Assembly: GCA_039621445.1 (NCBI GenBank) | Contig: CP154956.1 | Span: forward strand, 56,957,660-57,021,659 | Length of the DNA: 64,000 nucleotides | DNA from: Euglena gracilis | Taxonomy: Eukaryota > Euglenida > Euglenophyceae > Euglenales | Direction of reading: 5' to 3' | In this document: piece after piece, positions 22,421 to 32,555 of the stretch | Numbering within the stretch: position 1 is the stretch's first letter | Layout: each line of letters opens with the position of its first letter | Made by a program: the position numbers and the translations under genes | The notes under the pieces: model-generated | The model's database searches: none | The model's input: only the letters and a program-made list of their open reading frames with translations | What the model was told of the DNA's origin: nothing

Positions 22421-22429
22421 CCTCAGCTG

Positions 22430-25250
22430 AGTGTCGGCACATTTCATTTTTTGTGAAATTTCTTTCGATTTGACCAGGATTTGCAATTTGCTTTGATGAG
22501 AAACATGAAAACAATTCAGTTTTATAATTTGGGCACCCAACCCAATTTTTTAACACAATGCATTAATTTGCATGATAATATTATATCATATTTGTATATT
22601 TTGTCACACACACACACACACACACTATTTTAATATATTTAATATACGTTGCACTTTTGACTCTTTCTCTATTTCTGTATTTCACAAATCATTGATCAGA
22701 TAATTTTTGACACACTATTTGGGAACAAATTTTCTTTACATACATTTATACAATCAGACAGACAGACAGACAGACACAAAGACAGACAGACAGACAGACA
22801 CAAAGACAGACAGACAGACGGACGGAGAGGGGGCCAAAAAATAGAGTGATCAGGAGGGGGTCGTTTAGGGTGACCTGCGTCCAGGGCTGTATGGGAAGGC
22901 CTGGCGGGGGGGTCGACCCCCCCCCACCTACCATGGCACCCGCTCAAGGAAAACTTTGACCTAAGAATCGGTGCCACCGGAAATAAAGGAAGGCCTGGTG
23001 GTGGTGGGGGTGGGTTGGATCCCCCCCCCCAACCGCCAGGATTGGGGGGTGGGGGTGGTCGACCCCCCCACCCACAGGGTTGCGGGGATTCCCGTATAAT
23101 CCTGCCTGCGTCCGACTTCTTGGATTTATCGGTCCCTTTCTCCCTGGAACCGCACCTGATCCAGGCCAGCAGCGGCGGATTCGGGAAGGGTTCCTACAAA
23201 TATTTAGGAAAAGGGTTAGGGTTAGGACCGGCCCGCCGAAAATTGGCCAATTTTAGGGACAAAATTAGGCGGGAAGTTGGGTCAAATTTTGGAAAGATTT
23301 TCAGGTCACCCAGTTTTCTGAAAAATACCCAAATTCGACCAAAATTCGGCCTAAATTCACCCGGTATGTATGTATGTATGTATGTGTGTACATACATACA
23401 TACGTTCGAGTTCTTGAGTACTCGAACGTACTCGAGTACGTTCGAGTACGTACATACTCGAACGTACGTACAGTACGAACGGAGCACATACGTTCGTACT
23501 GTACGTTCGTACAATACGCCATACATACGTTCGTATGTACGCATGTATGTATGTATGTATGTATGTATGTATGTATGTATGTATGTATGTATGTATGTAT
23601 GTATGTATGTATGCATGCATGCATCCATGTATGTATGTATGTATGTATGTATGTATGTATGTATGTATGTATGTATGTATGTATGTATGTATGTATGTAT
23701 GTATGTATGTATGTATGTATGTGTGTGTGCGGGTGTGCGTTCACCGAATTCAGCCTGCACCTCCCAATCAACACGGCCAGGCGCTAAATCAGAATTGTAT
23801 TGGTCTAAGGTAATTGCCCCCTCATATCACAATACAACACATTAAAACAAAAAATCGCAAACAATTATCCAATCCAGTCCGTGCACTCTCGCCCGCATCC
23901 CTGGTTGGCAATCACTGTTTGCAGGGAGCAAAAGGGTCCTGTGCAGGATAATCATCGTCGCCATCTTTATCACTGGCCGACATATCTGTCGCATCAGAGG
24001 ACAGCATCAAGCACCCGCAGGCATCCTGTCTCAAAGCTGTCCAGGTCGTCATACCCCCAGACCACACCATTGCTTAAAGACCCGGGGGGTAAATGGCTAG
24101 CCATCTTGCTAGACACTGGAAAAAGGTGACTAGGTAGAGGGGAGGTGCAGGAGTCCCCTGGTTGGAACTGGGCCCAATTGGGGGGCCGAACTGAGTACCA
24201 AAAAACTGCAACTGCAACTGCAAAAAAAAGAATGTTCCAAAAACTGCCAATTATGCAAAACAAATGATTTTCTCACCCCAAATGTGGGCTTGCCAGCCTG
24301 TTTTTCGGTCCTTTTCGCCCATTTTTGGCCCGTTGGTTTGCACCAAAGCCAAAAAAAATCGGTCACCATCCAGTCATCTTCGGGCTGAGAACTATTAAAA
24401 CTCGTCCATGGGGGGAGGGGTCTGACGTTTCCAGCATGGAAAATAACTAAATTCATTACCGTCCAGCCGTCTGGACCAACCACCTTCAGGCACCTGAAGA
24501 GGAATCAAACCTCGTCGACAGAGGGGGATGGGTCTGAGGCTGGAGAAAGCCTGCTGGATGGCTGAACACCCTCCCCCCGGGTGAGCGGGTTAAACCCCCC
24601 CCCCCCAAATAATATCCCCCCCGGGTATTATTTTTTCGCCCGAGGTCCCGGCCTGAGGGGGGGGGGGTATTATTTGGGGGGGGTATTATTTTCCCAAAAT
24701 TTTCGAAATTTTTCGAAGTCCCGTAAAACCCAAAATAGCACCCAAAACCCCCTTTGGGGTCATTTTTTGCACTTTCTTGTGAAATTTACCATTTTTTGGA
24801 GGTCAGATGAGCCAGAAAAATTGATTTTTTTCGTAATTTGTTGTCAGAGATTGTGATTTTTACCGACATTTTCAGGTCAAAAATCCGGGCCTTTGGCCCG
24901 GAACAGGGGGGGGGTATTATTTCGGCGGCCGAAGTCGGACCCCAAGGGGGGGGGGGTATTATTTGGGGGGGGGGTTACTTTTGGCTTGAGCGACAATCTG
25001 TAGCCTGAATCGGTGACATTGAGAATGTCGATACCAGTTGTGCATCCTGAGATCAAAGAAACCCAAATAAAAGGGCTACAATCCTGTTTACAAGAAGAAA
25101 ATGCACACAGCACCCGACCAGGTGTACTTACCGGGTGTAATTTAATCGTCCGTAAGGCGGGTTTCACAAACACGAAGGGGGACCAAATATTGATTGCTGG
25201 GTTATCAAGGAGATGGCTCAAACTGCGATTGCAGCGATTTTGCAAGGAAA
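22430..25250. repeat. Microsatellites and G-run hairpin repeats, no confident gene
   Basis: Contents in order: (CA)n at 22,604; (GACA)n at 22,755-22,830; GGGGTCGACCCC hairpin elements at 22,905-22,925 and 23,005-23,075; a (TATG)n array at 23,364-23,390 and 23,540-23,722, with a palindromic ACGTTCGAGTACG block between (23,400-23,520); and the AATAATA/C-run foldback elements at 24,590-24,975. Open frames across 23.0-23.8 kb are Tyr/Met/Cys/Val repeat translations. Confidence 0.85.
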
Positions 25251-27400
25251 GATGGTCATTGTTGAATCCGGCGGAGGCGCTTGGATGCGGATGAGGAGGA
25301 GGTAGCTGATGAAGAGGAGGAGGAGGACGTAGAGGTGGCAGAGGTGACGCGGAGAAGTGTGCCAGTAGGGGGGGTTGATGGTTGGGGCAGAGGGCAGGAC
25401 GCGGGCAACCTGCGGAAAGGGGGAGAATGGGGGGGGGGAAACAAGAACCGTCTTATGGATGGGGGTGGGGGCGAGCGCAAGGATGCCCTCAAAAATGCGC
25501 AGCAGGAAAAAAACCAGGCAAGAAGACCTCCATTTGACTCCCTCTTAGATTCCCCACGTAGGCGACCAAGTTTGCATGTAAAGATTTTTTACATTGGTGG
25601 CACATACAATTCAAAATTTTAATTTCGGAGGGTTGGGGGTCCACGTTTTTGGGCCCACACCATACATTTTTTTTACTGACCCCCGGGGGGGTCACTGCAC
25701 TTTTCGAAAAACCAGTCAGTCACTACCCCCCCCCCCCCCCCGGGCGGGGGTCGGCCACTCTGGAATTCAAAGGAAATTTGACCAAAACCTGAAAAAAGGC
25801 CAAAAAATTTCCGGCGCCTTCGGCGCCGGGTCATTTTAGTGCCGACCCCCCCCCTGGGGGGCCAAAAACCAGTCAAGTCAGTCAATCTGAAAAAAACCAG
25901 TCACCCACCCCTGGGGGGGGGGGGGGTCGGCCAGTGACTAAGTGATTGCATGGCACCCTACACAACAACAAAAAAAAAGTGATGTTGGTGTGCGCAATTG
26001 TGCAAATGGACCATGTGGGCGTTTGCGCACACCAGCCACTTTAAAAACCAACCAAAGAGACTTTTATGTCAGCGTGTTTGGAGATGGAAACTGAATGTGA
26101 TGAAACTGTGGTATTCCCTGGACCTGTCCCACAAACAGCGACGGGATTTTGGGTGGTTGGAGTGCGCAATTGCGCACAGCTGGAGTGTGATGGGGAATGC
26201 TTTCTCCTTCCAAAGCACTGCTTATGCTTGCAAAAGATCAAGCATGCAACGTCTGTGGACTTTTTGCATCACAACTGCACTGACTGGACCCCGCAGGGGT
26301 GGGGTCACCTCTGGCTTGAACAAACCCTGCCCTCGGCCATCAAAGGTAGCTGGAACTTGGAAAGAGTTAAAGTCATGTTTGCAAAGGGGTGAGCAGCAAA
26401 GCAAATGAATGGTCCTGTGGTTTTGGCCTATAGTTCAGCCTAATTGCAGCTTAAATGGAGCATAATTTGGCCATTTTTTTTTCAATTCCCTTAAGCCAAT
26501 CGTAACCCTAACCGTGTTCCTTAAAATTAAAACAACCCTGCACCCTTTCCGAAAGTGAAAATGGCGAGACAGACCAGCTTAGGGCACTTTCCCAGAAGGA
26601 GTGAAATCCTGCCCCCATGTGTTATTAGTGGAACCCTCAGGGGGGGGGGGCTACAAGCAAAAGGCTGCCATTTATGTGTACACAGATTGTGGCGGCACAC
26701 AGCAAGGTGCCTGCTTTAGAGTCTGCCTGAAATAGTGGAGGTTCAGTTGTTCATTGCTATTTTGTGCCCAGAGATATTCTGTTTTGGTTTTCTCCAAGCC
26801 GTTTGCTCATAAGAAGCCAAGAGATAATTCATGCAGATTTTCACGTGTTTTCTTTTTTTTTCTCCTGCTTTCGACTTGTTTTCTCCTTTTTTTTCATTTC
26901 AGTTTTTTTCAAATTGTTTTGGATTACTGTTTGTGTTTCGCATTCTGGATTTTTTAAAAACATTTTGTTGCCTTTTTTGTTGTTTTTTTTTTGTGTATGA
27001 GTCATAACACCCACCCTTTTCCAGCCAGAAGGTCCCAGCTGGGCTGTTACCTCTCCCCGAGGCCTTCGCCTTCTCTTTTCCTTTATTCATTCCAAATAAT
27101 AAATAAAAAATCCGAGTTTAATTATTGGCCAATTCTTTTCATCAAAAAAAAGTCCAAATCCAGCCTGATTGGCTGAAAAATGCAAATATTTTTTTTGGCC
27201 ATTTTTGACCACTATTTCCCGAAATTTCCGCCGCTTTGCCTGCTTTGCATTTTTTTTCCGGGTAATTTTTTGAGAACTTCGCCAGGCTGGCCCCAACTTC
27301 ACTTCTTGGTCTGATGCTTCAACCCAGCCAGTGTCTGGAGCACTTCACTTTGCGGACGCCGACAGCTGCAGGACAAGGATCGCACACATTGTAAGGACAG
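25250..27400. repeat. Non-coding or unassigned stretch with a C/G-run element at 25,655-25,960
   Basis: A 300-bp element at about 25,655-25,960 has ACCAGTCAGTCAC words, GGCGCCTTCGGCGCC hairpins and ends in GTGACTAAGTGATTGCATGG. Relatives lie at 37,510-37,685 and 43,186-43,590. A Ser-rich/Glu-rich low-complexity tract lies at 25,280-25,350. The rest (25,980-27,300) shows no recognisable product. Confidence 0.5.
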
Positions 27401-27408
27401 AACACACC

Positions 27409-28854
27409 CAACCACGCGGAACTCGGTCTCCCCTACGAATCGCAACAGCTGGAGGATGTCGCCCTCATGCAGCACATGGGACTTCCCGGGGCGTAGTGTG
27501 CAGGGGGCTTCAAGGTTGGGGGGAATGTGCAAAGAACCCGCATAATTCAATTTGGCATCCTTTCCCTGCAGGGCCCGAACAGAAGATGGGAGGAGGTGTC
27601 TGAGGGAGAGGTCAGCTAAAGGTGCTTGCTGGACCCGTTGCTGGTCAGCACCAAAACCTGCAAAAGCACCCGAATCTTCAAACCCATGACAGTTTTGGCG
27701 CCTTCCTTCAAAATGTTCAAATTGAAAGAAAATTTCAGGCAGACACAATCAATTTCAGCGGACCTTGCCCCCCCCCCCCCCCGGAGCCTGGCTTTGAGCT
27801 GTTGGCTGGAAAACAATGCTGGCTGACTGGACCCGGGGGTCCTCTCCAGTTGAATCGCCAAATAATAGCTCTGTTGGGTCTATCATTTGGACAAATGACC
27901 AAAAATCAAAGGGGGGAGGGGAGGGTTACTACTCGGGGGGGGGGGGTATTTTAAGGATTCTTGCAAACAAATCCCATGATCAACGACCCGTTTTCGCATC
28001 CTTCCATCTGTGGGCGTTGATATTTAAGCAGAAAAAATGGTTCTGCAAAAAATCCTAGGGCTGTGAGAGGCATCCCCCAAAAACACCAAATAATGCCCCT
28101 CCATTCTGGCGCTTTGGGAGTTTTAGTCATGCGAGCACACAGCTCAAGGTTTTGTAACTCTTGCCGCCTGGCACAGCACCCCAGCTTCCCCCTGGGCAGA
28201 CGTGTTCCATGCCATTGGTCCCCCGCACGAGGCACGGGTTGTGCCCCACGGTGGTCACCTCCACCCCGGCAGAGTGCGGCACGACTCGGACCTGCACACT
28301 GCTGCAGCGCTTGTCGGGCCCGGGCCAGGGCAGTGCTGGGCAGGGGTGGGATTCAGGGGCTCCGGCCAGTCTGGCTGGCTGTGGGCCATAGATTTACTCA
28401 GTGACCCGGGGGGGGGAGGCACTTGACCCGGGTCCAAACCCCCACTTTTTTTCAAAAATCCCCCACCCATTCCCCCCGAACCCACCCACCCACCCACCCA
28501 CAATCCAGCCGAAATCGGCCGAAAACCCTTGAAAAGTTTTCCGGCCCGGCCTTTGGCCGGGCCAAACTCTGACCCATGGCGCACCACACCCTGGGGGGGG
28601 GGGGTCCAGCAACCACGACCCACCCACCCACTCTCAAAAACCCACCCACCCCCATGGGAGGTGGTCACACCGGTGTTAAATGAATCAATGGTATGGGCGG
28701 CAATGGCAACGGCAACGCAACGGCAGGGACGTTTGGTGCGGCCGGCCCTGCCCCGCCCTGCCTGGGGGAGGTCCCGGCGGCCGAGGGTGAGGCCGGCGGG
28801 GTCGACGGAGACCGGCCGCCCGTCGGAGCGGACCAATTGGAAGGGCATCAACTG
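27409..28854 (-). CDS. FHA-domain protein (PNKP/aprataxin-type FHA), partial
   Basis: Three exons on the minus strand rebuild one forkhead-associated domain. Exon 1 (about 28,854-28,764): MPFQLVRSDGRPVSVDPAGL then TLGRRDLP. Exon 2 (28,320-28,198): PDKRCSSVQVRVVPHSAGVE then VTTVGHNPCLVRGTNGMEHV. Exon 3 (27,495 to about 27,409): LRPGKSHVLHEGDILQLLR then FVGETEFRVV. The order LGR, CSS/RxQV, GxNPxxV, LxxGdilxLL matches the FHA domains of polynucleotide kinase-phosphatase, aprataxin and APLF, which bind phosphothreonine on XRCC1/XRCC4-type partners. Both internal introns are nonconventional. No kinase, phosphatase or nucleotide hydrolase domain was found downstream. The N-terminus may be near 28,854 or further upstream. 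Confidence 0.8.
27496..28197 (-). other. Nonconventional intron, 702 nt (FHA gene)
   Basis: It joins TNGMEHV plus T to TA-CGC, giving GMEHVLRPGKSHVLHEGD, continuous with the FHA pattern. Ends read GCC-CAGGGGG and CCCCCTG-CACAC: CAG at +4, CTG at -8, 7-bp stem. Confidence 0.87.
28321..28763 (-). other. Nonconventional intron, 443 nt (FHA gene)
   Basis: It joins LGRRDLP plus C to GG-CCC-GAC, giving GRRDLPRPDKRCSSVQV (PNKP: '...TDRKCSRTQVEL'). Ends read AGG-CAGGGC and GCCCTG-GCCCG: CAG at +4, CTG at -8. Confidence 0.83.
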
Positions 28855-28931
28855 CGGCAGATATGGGGGGGGGGTGGAGTGAGAGGACCAAAGCAACGCC
28901 TGGGGGAGGGGTGCACGGCGAGGTTTTGGAT

Positions 28932-29030
28932 CAGGCTTTTGCTTAAGGACCCCCCCGGGGGGGGTACTGGCTAGTCAATCGGGGGGGGGGGTACTGGCTA
29001 GACACTGGAAAAAATGGACTAGCTAGACCC

Positions 29031-29072
<42 letters not shown>

Positions 29073-29396
29073 CCGGGGTCCCCCCAACTGGAAGAAAATT
29101 TTTCCTCCGGCGCTGTGCGCCGAGGTGGAAATGAGGGTTTTAATAAATATTTGGCTGATTTTGTTCCAAAAATTCCCAAAAATGGCCAGAAACGGGCATT
29201 CTTGGCCATTTTTGGGGGTCCCCCAAAAAATTTCCGGCGCTTCGCGCCGGTCACTGGAAAAAAATTTCCACTTGCTAGCCCTGCTAGCAGACCCCCCCCG
29301 GGGGGGGGTCTGCTAGAAATCCCACTAGCCAAATTTGGACTAGCTGCAGTCCAGCCCCCCCAGGGGGGGTACTGCAATCCCTTAAGCAGAAGCCTG
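28932..29396 (+). mobile_element. Complete family-B MITE, 465 bp, exact 8-bp target duplication
   Basis: Inverted termini are CAGGCTTTTGCTTAAGG and CCTTAAGCAGAAGCCTG. It is flanked on both sides by TTTTGGAT (28,924-28,931 and 29,397-29,404). The interior has a long G-run (29,034-29,071), the hairpin TTCCGGCGCTTCGCGCCGG, and CTAGCTAGACC-type words. It is a sister of the element at 40,766-41,213. Confidence 0.92.
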
Positions 29397-29404
29397 TTTT
29401 GGAT

Positions 29405-31475
29405 CGATGGGTCACGGTCACTGCTCGGGGGAAACCTTGGTGTGGGTGGCGCATGTCTGTGCAACTGGCACCACTTCCAAAATGGATGGCCCGAGCAGGT
29501 TCAAAACCAGTTCAACAGCAATAAGCCAGATATTTTTAAAAAGACAGGAGGGAGGAGGGAGGGAATATGTCCTGTGGGTGTCCCGCCCGCTCAACTTACA
29601 CCCCCCTCGGAGGAGGAATAAACTGAGGTTGAGAAATTCGGGTTGAACGATGGTGTGAAAAATCCAAACTGAAAAAAATTACAAAAAATCAGCAAAATAT
29701 ACCAAAAAATATATTTCGAGACTCGAAATTTGAGCTGGGAAGCCCATTTTCGCCCCATTTCAGGCCCAATTTAGCACCCACCGAGGCTAAGGATCCATCT
29801 AGCTGCTGGATGGGCATGTGTTAAGATTTATCGATGGGTTGAAGAAGGGTCTAGGGCTGGAAAATTCTGGCTGGAAAAAAAGCTGATGGATGGCTGAACC
29901 CCCCGACCCACCACTCCGTGGGCACGTCTTTTTGGGGGAAGGACTAGTGGGGGGACCCACCTTCCACAGCCACACGACAGCCACAGATGCCACACAACAT
30001 TTATCGAAGCGCCATATCTTTTTCTCTCCTCCTCCTCCTCCTCCTCCTCCTCCTCCTCCTCCTCCTCCTCCTCCTCCTCCTCCTCCTCCTCCTCCTCCTC
30101 CTCCTCCTCCTCCTCCTCCTGCTCCTCCTTCTTATTTGTCAAATTGGTCCTATTCTGAGGGGTCGATTTCAGCTTACAGTTTGCTGAACTAACTCACCCA
30201 TATTAGGGAGACCAATGAAACCAGGACAAAACAGGCCGACCAAACCGGACCAGACCGAACCAGGCCTGAGGTAAAAAAAAAAGTGGAGGCCATTTCGATC
30301 GTTCTTTGTGGTTTGACACCCAAATAACCCCCTCCCAGATGCCTAACTTCGGCTAGCCAAATATTGACCCCCCCCCCCTGTGAAAGCAAAGAAAACAAGA
30401 AACATAAATAGAAACACTCCCATAGTATAAACCCCCAGCCCCCGAGGAGCCGAAATTACTAATGGGGACGATTTTTTTTGATTGGGGAGAACTATTTGCA
30501 TGATTATGCCTCTGCAACTGCCCAAGAAGATCAGCACCAGGCACCAGAAGCCAGCCTCCCCCCCCGGGGACAAGTCACCCAGTACAGAGGTTGGAGACAT
30601 GTCTCTATGAGGAAGTAAGGAGGCAAGACAATTTCCTAGACACACCATTGCTTACGCCAGAACCGGCCGCATGCGTGGAAGGCACCAGAAAATATTTTTT
30701 GGAAAAAAAATGGTCAAACTTATTGCTTTTAGGTCATATTTGGCCAGGGCCAGAATGACCGATCCATGGGTTACTGGTTTTCAAAAAAATTACTGACTGA
30801 TTTTTTGAAGTGGAAAATGACCCCCCCCCCCCCCTGGGGTCGCCATGGGAAAATATCCTCCACAGCCTTCCCTCTGTACTCGCCACCTGGGACTTGTTTA
30901 CTATTCTTGTATACATAACAATTTTTTGAGAACTTTCACATTTCTTCCTTTGAAAAAAACAACATTTTCCAGGTTGAAAAAATTGGAACACTTCCTTCAG
31001 AATTCTGATCGCAAATAAGGAAGAAGTTGCTTCTTTGAATTCGGTGTCGGCTGGGGGTGGGGTCGTTCAGCCTGGCGCTTTGCGTCAGGCCAAAAATCGG
31101 TCGCCTGGACCTCTGTATGGGGGGGATGTCCCCCCCCCCCAACTGCGCCGAAGGAAAATTTTGACCTGGTCGGAAAAATTGGTGCCTCTCCCCCACCTGG
31201 ATGGAGGTCGGAGGGGTCGACCCCCCCCACCCCAAACCCCACCACCCATACGATTTCCAGGAATCCCGAACAGCCCAGGGCAGAACACAGGTGGCCCCAT
31301 GAAAGGAAAAGTTGACTGTGATGGGCAGCAAGGCACGTTTGGGGACAGGGTTCACTTACACCTGCAGTGAACAGAACATTCAGGGAGAAGGAAGGAGGGC
31401 GTAAGCCCCGCACAAGTTGCTCTGACGGCAGTACTGTGTTGGGGGGAAGGGGCAGTGAGCTGCAGTGAGACTCAC
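29405..31475. other. No confident gene; repeats and low-complexity sequence
   Basis: It contains the (CTC)n array, C-run hairpins near 30,365 and 30,820, and a family of GGGGTCGACCCC words near 31,215. No domain is recognised on either strand. Confidence 0.5.
30028..30120. repeat. (CTC)n microsatellite
   Basis: About 30 CTC/TCC units; the poly-Glu, poly-Leu and poly-Pro frames here are repeat translations. Confidence 0.95.
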
Positions 31476-31541
31476 AGTGCAGCCCACAGAGGCAGTGCGG
31501 CAACTCCACCGGAATGGCAGCTGGAACGGGGGGGCCACGTC
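31476..31541 (-). other. Possible 66-nt coding exon
   Basis: On the minus strand CATCAG|GACGTG opens and TGCACT|GTGAGT closes a phase-0 exon encoding DVAPPFQLPFRWSCRTASVG plus CT. The donor GTGAGT is strong. The owner gene is unknown; it could be an upstream exon of the FHA gene. Confidence 0.35.
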
Positions 31542-31938
31542 CTGATGGGGGATGGCGGGCGAGAGAAGGGCCCCAGGGGGCACACCGACGCATGGTTTGG
31601 CCGTGACATTTCAGTGGCATTGTGAAAAAGGGTGCTTTCCGTCCCCAGAGGGGGATGAATGCGGTGTGTCTCCAACTGGAAAGGAGTCGCAATTACAACA
31701 AAGGGGAGCAGGCTGCTTTTTTCCACTGGGCTGACTCACCTGAGATGGAAAACGAAAAAAAAAACCAGCCTGATGGAGCACACATACAAGGCACAAGGGA
31801 GAGGGGGATAAAGATGGGCTTGCATCAAACAGGCTGACAGAACTGACATCGAATCAGCCGTTGCCCGGAGATGATGAAACTGTGATTCCTTTGAAATGAT
31901 GCTGAAACAAGCATTTATTCATTTGACTGTCTCCTCGG

Positions 31939-32230
31939 CAGGGCGGTCCGTAAATAAACAATTCTGTCCCTGCACATTCAATGAAAAATCCAAAGGAAAA
32001 AAATGGCTGAAAAAATGGCCATATTTTGGCAAAACAAGCGGACTTCAGGGGGGGGGAATCATTTTCAACATTTTGGTCGCTGCACCCAACCTAAAATGTT
32101 AGAGGCCCAGGTCGGTCCATAATGGACCGGAAGCTTTTCTGTTGAGGACTGCCGCCCCTTAAAGAGCACCCTTGGACGTAAGGGCTGGACAACGGCTGGT
32201 GGGCGTCAAGAAGGGTCCGAGAATTTTAAT
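31939..32230 (+). mobile_element. Rearranged family-A MITE copy
   Basis: It begins CAGGGCGGTCCGTAAATAAAC and shares the CATTCAATGAAAAATCC, GGCCATATTTTGGC and GACTTCAGGG landmarks of family A. The right part is scrambled (inner CCAGGTCGGTCC and GAGGACTGCCGCCCC blocks) and no clean right terminus or target duplication was found. Confidence 0.6.
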
Positions 32231-32555
32231 CTTTGAGAGCTTTGGGATCTTTGGGAGGAACTTGGAAAAGAAAAGCAATTCGATTCCATTTCGGAAACCT
32301 TTGAATTTTCAGCGAGCCTGGTTGGTAAGCAGCGTGTGGCGATGTAGGAAGGAGCTCAGAAAACAGGAAAACGCAGCGCAGCTGAGGAAGGACTGATGAG
32401 TGACGGTGGACGACCACAGCAGAGGGTAAGGGGGAATGTGCGGGTTTAAAGGGAGGTGTGGGAACACGGGGTCAGGTCGTCGACATTGAATTGGGTGGAG
32501 CCCTGCCCCGAGGGGGACGGGGCTGGCCTCTGCCCGGCCCGGTGACGGAGGGGGT

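Noticed and set aside
23535-23845. Long open frames of Met-Tyr-Val-Cys repeats
   Set aside because: Translation of the (TATG)n microsatellite; no gene evidence.
25256-25492. Ser-rich minus-strand frame ending KRLRRIQQ as a C-terminus of the FHA protein
   Set aside because: Low-complexity tract; the opposite strand is an equally open Glu-rich frame, and no splice link to the FHA exons was found.
29987-30187. Poly-Leu, poly-Pro and poly-Glu open frames
   Set aside because: All are translations of the (CTC)n array.
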